NCBI GenBank assembly: GCA_942159475.1
Contig: OW804095.1
Location: 70,088,773 to 70,152,772, forward strand
Direction: 5' to 3'
DNA length: 64,000 nt
Source of the DNA: Sthenelais limicola
Lineage: Eukaryota; Annelida; Polychaeta; Phyllodocida; Sigalionidae
Each line of letters starts with the position of its first letter. Within the stretch, counting starts at the first letter, position 1. The translations under genes were made by a program, and so were the position numbers. Positions 58,958-64,000 of the stretch are shown in pieces. The notes beneath the pieces were generated by a model that was not told the DNA's origin, searched no databases, and worked only from the letters and a program-made list of their open reading frames with translations.

Positions 58958-61094
58958 GTCACAGTGAAGTGTTGGTATTATACGCGTGGATACTGTATCA
59001 ATCTGCTACAGGTGATCATTACAGTAATCGACTTACCTGAACTGTTGCAATGCATATATATGTCAGTGAGAGAGAGTCCGAGAGAGGAGCAACTCTAGAT
59101 CTCTCCAAGGGGAAGGAGAGGGGCGTGATGGCGAGCATGTTTTCTGGTATGCATACATGTATGAATGCCTTTCTGCTATGAGCAATATGTCCTATCGATT
59201 TACACCACCATATTATTCAGGCCCCCAATGTGGCAAACCGTATGTGCAGGAAAAGGCTGTTGCACCAGGGGTGAGAGGTACAGGCCGGGAAGTCCAGATG
59301 TATGAATTGTAGCGTTAGTGCTGAGAGGAAAGGGAATATAGGAATGGTGATTATGTCGAGAAATACGAGAAAGATGAACACGAATGAAAAATGTGTAACT
59401 TGGGAAAGAACAATCTTGCTATGAATAATATTATAACCATTAATCTATATAGACAAAATATGACGTTTACATGTAATGTCTCATCACCAGCTCTGCACCC
59501 TATAGAGTCCTGAGTAGCTTATTCAATATGTGTTGAGGTGAAGCTCAATTATCTCAGTTGTTTTCCATGTCCACAAAATAAATGTGTTGTGTTAGCCCTG
59601 GCATAATCCATCAAGAATGCCAAACATGAGTCTGCTATTTTTTCCAACTGATGTTTATTCATTTCTATATATGGGACGATGTGCATGGAGATTGCCTTCA
59701 GTCTGTTTTTGATATTTATTTCGATCAGCCTTAAAAACTATACTAAGATATGCTGATTTGGAATGCATTAGCTGACTGATACCATATTGATTAGCATTCC
59801 AGTCTAGGATACCAAAGCCCAAGTTATGATGATCTCTAATACGATGGAATTAAACCCCGTTAAATAAGTGGAGATTACACCACTATCCCACCAATAAAAG
59901 GCATTCCCACTAGAAAGCTGTGATGAATCCATATTGGAATCGTCTGTGATTGATTCCTCCATAAACCCAAGTTTTATGAGGTTGTACATGGGCTCATATA
60001 TTCCTTCATAGCTGGTGATATTAGAGTGTTTTCCATCAGTGGGTCTCCAGGGCCATCTTATAATCTGACGCCCGCTGTTAGGATAGGTACGGAGGGAGTA
60101 GCTCGTACCGGGAGTTGCTCTTGTTTATACATGCAGACTGGCTGCAGGCTAGCACACTATCTGTTTGCCCTCCGAACAATAACCTGTCCTAAGAGAAACA
60201 ATACAAAAATCTGGCAGCACTCAGAATATTGCTGTTTTCATCATTTCTACCTCACTCTCTTATCTGCTTACGAGTGTACACTTATGATCTGACCTTTCCC
60301 AACATGACTTTGGGAGAGTTTGATTGCTTTTTTCTTCACCTTTTAACAGGCCTACCTCATTGTGTATTATTGCCACTCCACCTTGTATATAGTTATGTGC
60401 ATTATTTGGGTATGTTGCCCTACTTGCTTGCTGGTATCAAAAAAATAAAAATACAACAGACAATTGTTGGAATGCTTTTATGTTAGCGACATCACCCAAC
60501 ATTAATTGCCTTACATTATTACCAAAAGAGGTGTGCTAAATACCTCAAGACAGTGACAACTCCTATGTAGATTAATCTGCAGATGTGCTGCAGATTATAT
60601 ATGATTTGTCAAAAACAAACATCAAACTACATGGGAAAATCCGCTATAGACGTTTAGGCTAAGGATACAGTCACTAAAGGTTCCTCTTCTGGCAATTAGG
60701 CATTCTGTGCGATTACCTCCGCTCAACCCATTGGATAAACATTCATCATTATTCTGTGCAGTGAGTCTCGACAATGAAACGCACAATCAACTCACGGACA
60801 AGTTTATATATAGGTGAGTGTGGAAAGAAGGGTGTCAGAAGAGAGTTAAGGAGACGAAGAAAGCGAATATACGAGAGGAATGTTAACTACCTTCCCCTCC
60901 TCCCCCGCGCTCATCACAACTACGTTTTCTGTACTGGATATTCAGTATATCGTGAATATGGTGAAATGCCACTTCATCGATAGCTGGTTAGGATTGACTT
61001 GAATCCTGCTTGTATGTGATGCTTACACTCTGGTTAACTCGGACAACGACATCAAACCCGTCCTATTTTACCCCTTTATCTGTGGTTGGAACAG
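58958..61094. other. No supported gene
   Basis: AT-rich sequence. The short open frames (for example + 60026-60292, + 60774-60983) have no domains or splice context. Confidence 0.45.
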
Positions 61095-61185
61095 GAGCCA
61101 AATGCCAGCGATCGACCAAGACAGTATTTGGCGACAAGAGTTGGCGCAAGGCGTAATGAGTGGTAGTTCGGACCACCAGCACCAG
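61095..61185 (+). CDS. Candidate internal exon, possibly second exon of the 50881 gene
   Basis: The acceptor is TTATCTGTGGTTGGAACAG. After one base that completes a codon, the frame reads SQMPAIDQDSIWRQELAQGV and then MSGSSDHQHQ. A donor at CAG/GTCAAT (61186) is weak. The frame stays open to a better CAG/GTGTAA at 61267, which would give a 172-nt exon. The required phase equals that left by the exon ending at 51851 (AG plus G gives Arg). The polar Gln/Ser/Asp-rich peptide is coding-like in an AT-rich setting. Linkage to 50881 is inferred only. Confidence 0.35.
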
Positions 61186-61266
61186 GTCAATGGGTACACA
61201 TTACTAAGCTGGGTTGGTTTAGGTTGGAGGAGAATGGGGCATTGTATATTACTACGTCATTACCAG

Positions 61267-64000
61267 GTGTAATTATTAGGTATTTGGCATTGCTTACCTG
61301 TCTTTTGTATATAACCGAAATCGACAATCATAGTTAGATATATGCCTGAGCGTTGAGCATTCTATAATCCGTCAACCATCGTTGTTCCTAAGGCAACAGT
61401 CAGATGGCTATTACATATAATATGCTACAATGCCATGCCTTGGCACTCGTGAATTTGATATTGAATTATTCGAATGAAATCACGTGGTTGTAGCCTTTAG
61501 CTATATCCATTCTTTTGCTGTCTATATTGTACTAAGTCATATCCTATGCCAAATTATTAATTAATCTTCTATAGCGCTATCATTCTTTTCTGCGCAAGAT
61601 ATTAACTCACATCTATTACGAATAGGAGTATTCTTATCCGCAGCTATATCGCCCGTTCTCCATGTTTCCTTCGCTTGGGCATAAAACCTAAGGAAACAGC
61701 CACTCCTGATCCCTCGCTTGGACATAATACAACTGCGATATTCCATGATTTATAATTGATGGCCATATGGTATCAGTCCATGAAAATACTATCTAAGACG
61801 CATAGACTATTGATAAAACCTGGCATATATAATCGTGTACTTCAGGGATACAGCCTTTTAGGCAATAATAGGAATTTCTTTGCCCTAGCCTATGCAATAA
61901 CCACTCACACTAGAGTTGTAAATATTTCTTATCAATACAAGAGACAATCGTAAAGGAGTCCAGGGCCTGCACTTTATCATTTACTTTTGCACTTTTTGCC
62001 GACTATTGATATGCACTGGAACTATCTATAGCATTCCTTACTACTGGTAACTCGTATAAGTGCTTGAAAATATCGGTTATCAGCCACCATCGAACTTCAC
62101 TTATTTGGATTTATATGAATTGAATACCTTTAAAATTCATTATTTTGGTCCCAAGTACTTTATGTTAACTTTTCGATTCACAGGCAAATGTTTATAAATA
62201 TGCATTCCTGTCGTTTACTTGCGTGAGGAGCGGGCTCTCTTATCAACATCAACGGTTGATACGAAAATCCCTCCAGGCTTTTTATGGTGTGAGTGAGGTA
62301 TTTAACTCGCCGACCCACTGCTCCTTTAGCTATTGTTGAGGCGAACCTAGCGGTATTTACTAGGTGTGTCCATGTTAGAGTAAAGATTGAATATTTAATG
62401 AGATCTCCTTTCCACTGTGCGGTTGTTGCATGTTGTTTATCATTGCCACGCCGGTTTGAAAAGTTCCTTCAACTCTGCTTTTATTATTAAAGAGCTTCCA
62501 TCTTGAAATTGATTGTGTTTGATAGGCTATTCATGGTTGAAGTGATTCATTGCATGAAATTAACCCCCTCCCCTCCGCTACTTGTGCAATTCCTTCTTTT
62601 CCGCCTATGACAAAAAGGTGCTTGTTACAAGTAATGAACCTTCAGAGCTTAAGAGAAAATGAGTTATAGTTTACCGGTAAGATATTTTCTTATATTTTAA
62701 GGAGTGTTTTAGGTTGTGATATTTAACAAATTACATCAAATAGACTCCTGCATTTCTCTGCAAAAGGTTGATCCCATTTCCAGCCATGGATTGTTGGCGT
62801 ATTGAATTGGAACTATACGGAGACGGGAATAAAAATAGTATAAGCATTAATAGCTTCAACATCTTTACTATAGCTAAGACTTTAAAATTGATTGATTCAT
62901 ATCATAATTATACTAAATAAACCTTTGCGTAGTAGAACCTGCAAGTATGAGAGAAGGTTTCAATAGATTCCCAGCTTGGCTCTTGCAGAATAATATCCAA
63001 TAGTTTTAATTCTAGTTCAGTGCTTGTAGCTGACACCACAATTCCGGACCACCTGAGTCGCATCTTGGTCAGCGGCATGCCTTAAAATTGTCGAGCACCG
63101 GTATCTGTATGTGCAGAATGGAAGTGTAAATGGGAGTTTGTTTAGCTGTTGGCGAGCAGACTTGGAAGCCACGGCAGCCACATGTATGCTGATCTGTACT
63201 TAAGTTGTCGATGGCGTGTGGCTTCTAATGCATAAGAGATAGCAATCTGGGGTCATGGCTTCTGTCTAACGCTACAAAGATGGGTTTCGGAATGAGGGTT
63301 TTGTAAGCTTGTGAATAGACTTTTTGACCCATCGGCCTTATCACATTCTATTCTGCGTGTCATCTCATCCCACGTCAGCGTATTCATTTGTCCTCTCGCT
63401 TTTCCATCTGCCATGTGCAACTCCATGCAATATTTGATTGCATGAACCAACTCCATGAAAACTTCGATTGCGTGATTGAGACTGATCGGTGTTAACGATG
63501 ATATTGTCACACATTCTAGGGTTACCTAGGTACATAGTTTTATTTCCTTAATAGGGCTGCCTAAAAAACATAATTGTATTCTGTTTAACCAGAATTGATT
63601 GATTGAAAGCTATTTGTGAGAACTAGTCCCCAACTTGTAAGTGGTAAGAATGGATTGGATGATGAGTTGGGAATGCCTTGCCCAACCCCTAACCAATAGC
63701 TTCGTCTGGCCTTATCATGCACATACCAGCAAGCAATCCTTAATCATTCGACAAACATACTCAATCGCGAGATGGACCAAAGGCCAGAGACGCAATCACC
63801 TCTTTGTGTGCCTAGTGACTATAATGGAATGGGATTCCTAGAGACTATATACAATAACTTTCACTTTGTGGGACCAATCTATAGATATTGTTGCCAATAT
63901 CTATGATATTCTCTTGCGGACATGATACATTTATAAATATCGGATGTGCATGCTAGAAACCACAATATTGCCTTGTTTCTAGCATACTATTTCCTATGGC
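61267..64000. other. No supported gene
   Basis: AT-rich sequence to the end of the window. A minus-strand frame at 63510-63253 (85 codons, for example ELHMADGKARGQMNTLTWDE) looks mildly protein-like, but it has no acceptor, donor or known motif and remains unassigned. Confidence 0.45.

Noticed and set aside
1..64000. CRISPR array, prokaryotic operon or phage-like system
   Set aside because: No regularly spaced repeats, ribosome-binding-site-led gene clusters or phage genes were seen; splice signals and retroelements point to an animal genome.

Overview
The window looks like AT-rich nuclear DNA from an animal, most likely an aquatic invertebrate. Four things suggest this. There are no dense prokaryote-style genes. 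Open frames bounded by splice-like signals are short and widely spaced. Long (CT)n/(GA)n microsatellites are present. There is also a tyrosine-recombinase retroelement of the Ngaro/PAT kind and a jockey/CR1/L2-type LINE, both common in echinoderm, hemichordate, mollusc and fish genomes. I cannot name the species.

Layout. Positions 1-615 hold the minus-strand remnant of a LINE reverse transcriptase that runs off the left edge. From about 0.6 to 30 kb there is mostly unannotatable AT-rich DNA with a few splice-bounded candidate exons (5798-5851, 23093-23124, 25679-25766, 26877-26959 and 30099-30201 on +; 7331-7429 on -). This stretch also has a 46-bp tandem duplication, a long CT microsatellite and an 81-nt hairpin at 28655-28735. 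Positions 30832-34865 carry the best-supported element of the window, a minus-strand DIRS-superfamily retrotransposon with gag-like, RT-RNase H and tyrosine recombinase frames. It has split direct repeats in the order A1-ORFs-B1-A2-B2. Its recombinase is broken by a nested 196-bp inverted-repeat element and by two in-frame stops.

From 35 to 50 kb there are more weak exon candidates, two compact hairpins, and a 1.06-kb element with 26-bp terminal inverted repeats (44975-46031) whose arms are pyrimidine-rich on one side and purine-rich on the other. The same stretch has two head-to-head tRNA-like (pol III promoter) sequences and a candidate first exon of a type II membrane protein (48221-48451). 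The one strong host-gene exon is 50881-51851 (+), starting with ATG and ending at a consensus donor. It encodes about 323 residues with acidic, histidine-rich and glycine-rich tracts, and I do not recognise the family. A candidate downstream exon at 61095 fits its splice phase. The last 12 kb is otherwise featureless apart from a CT-tract/G-run block at 58.7-58.96 kb.

The host exons cannot be joined into full gene models from sequence alone, so all small exons are given with low confidence.
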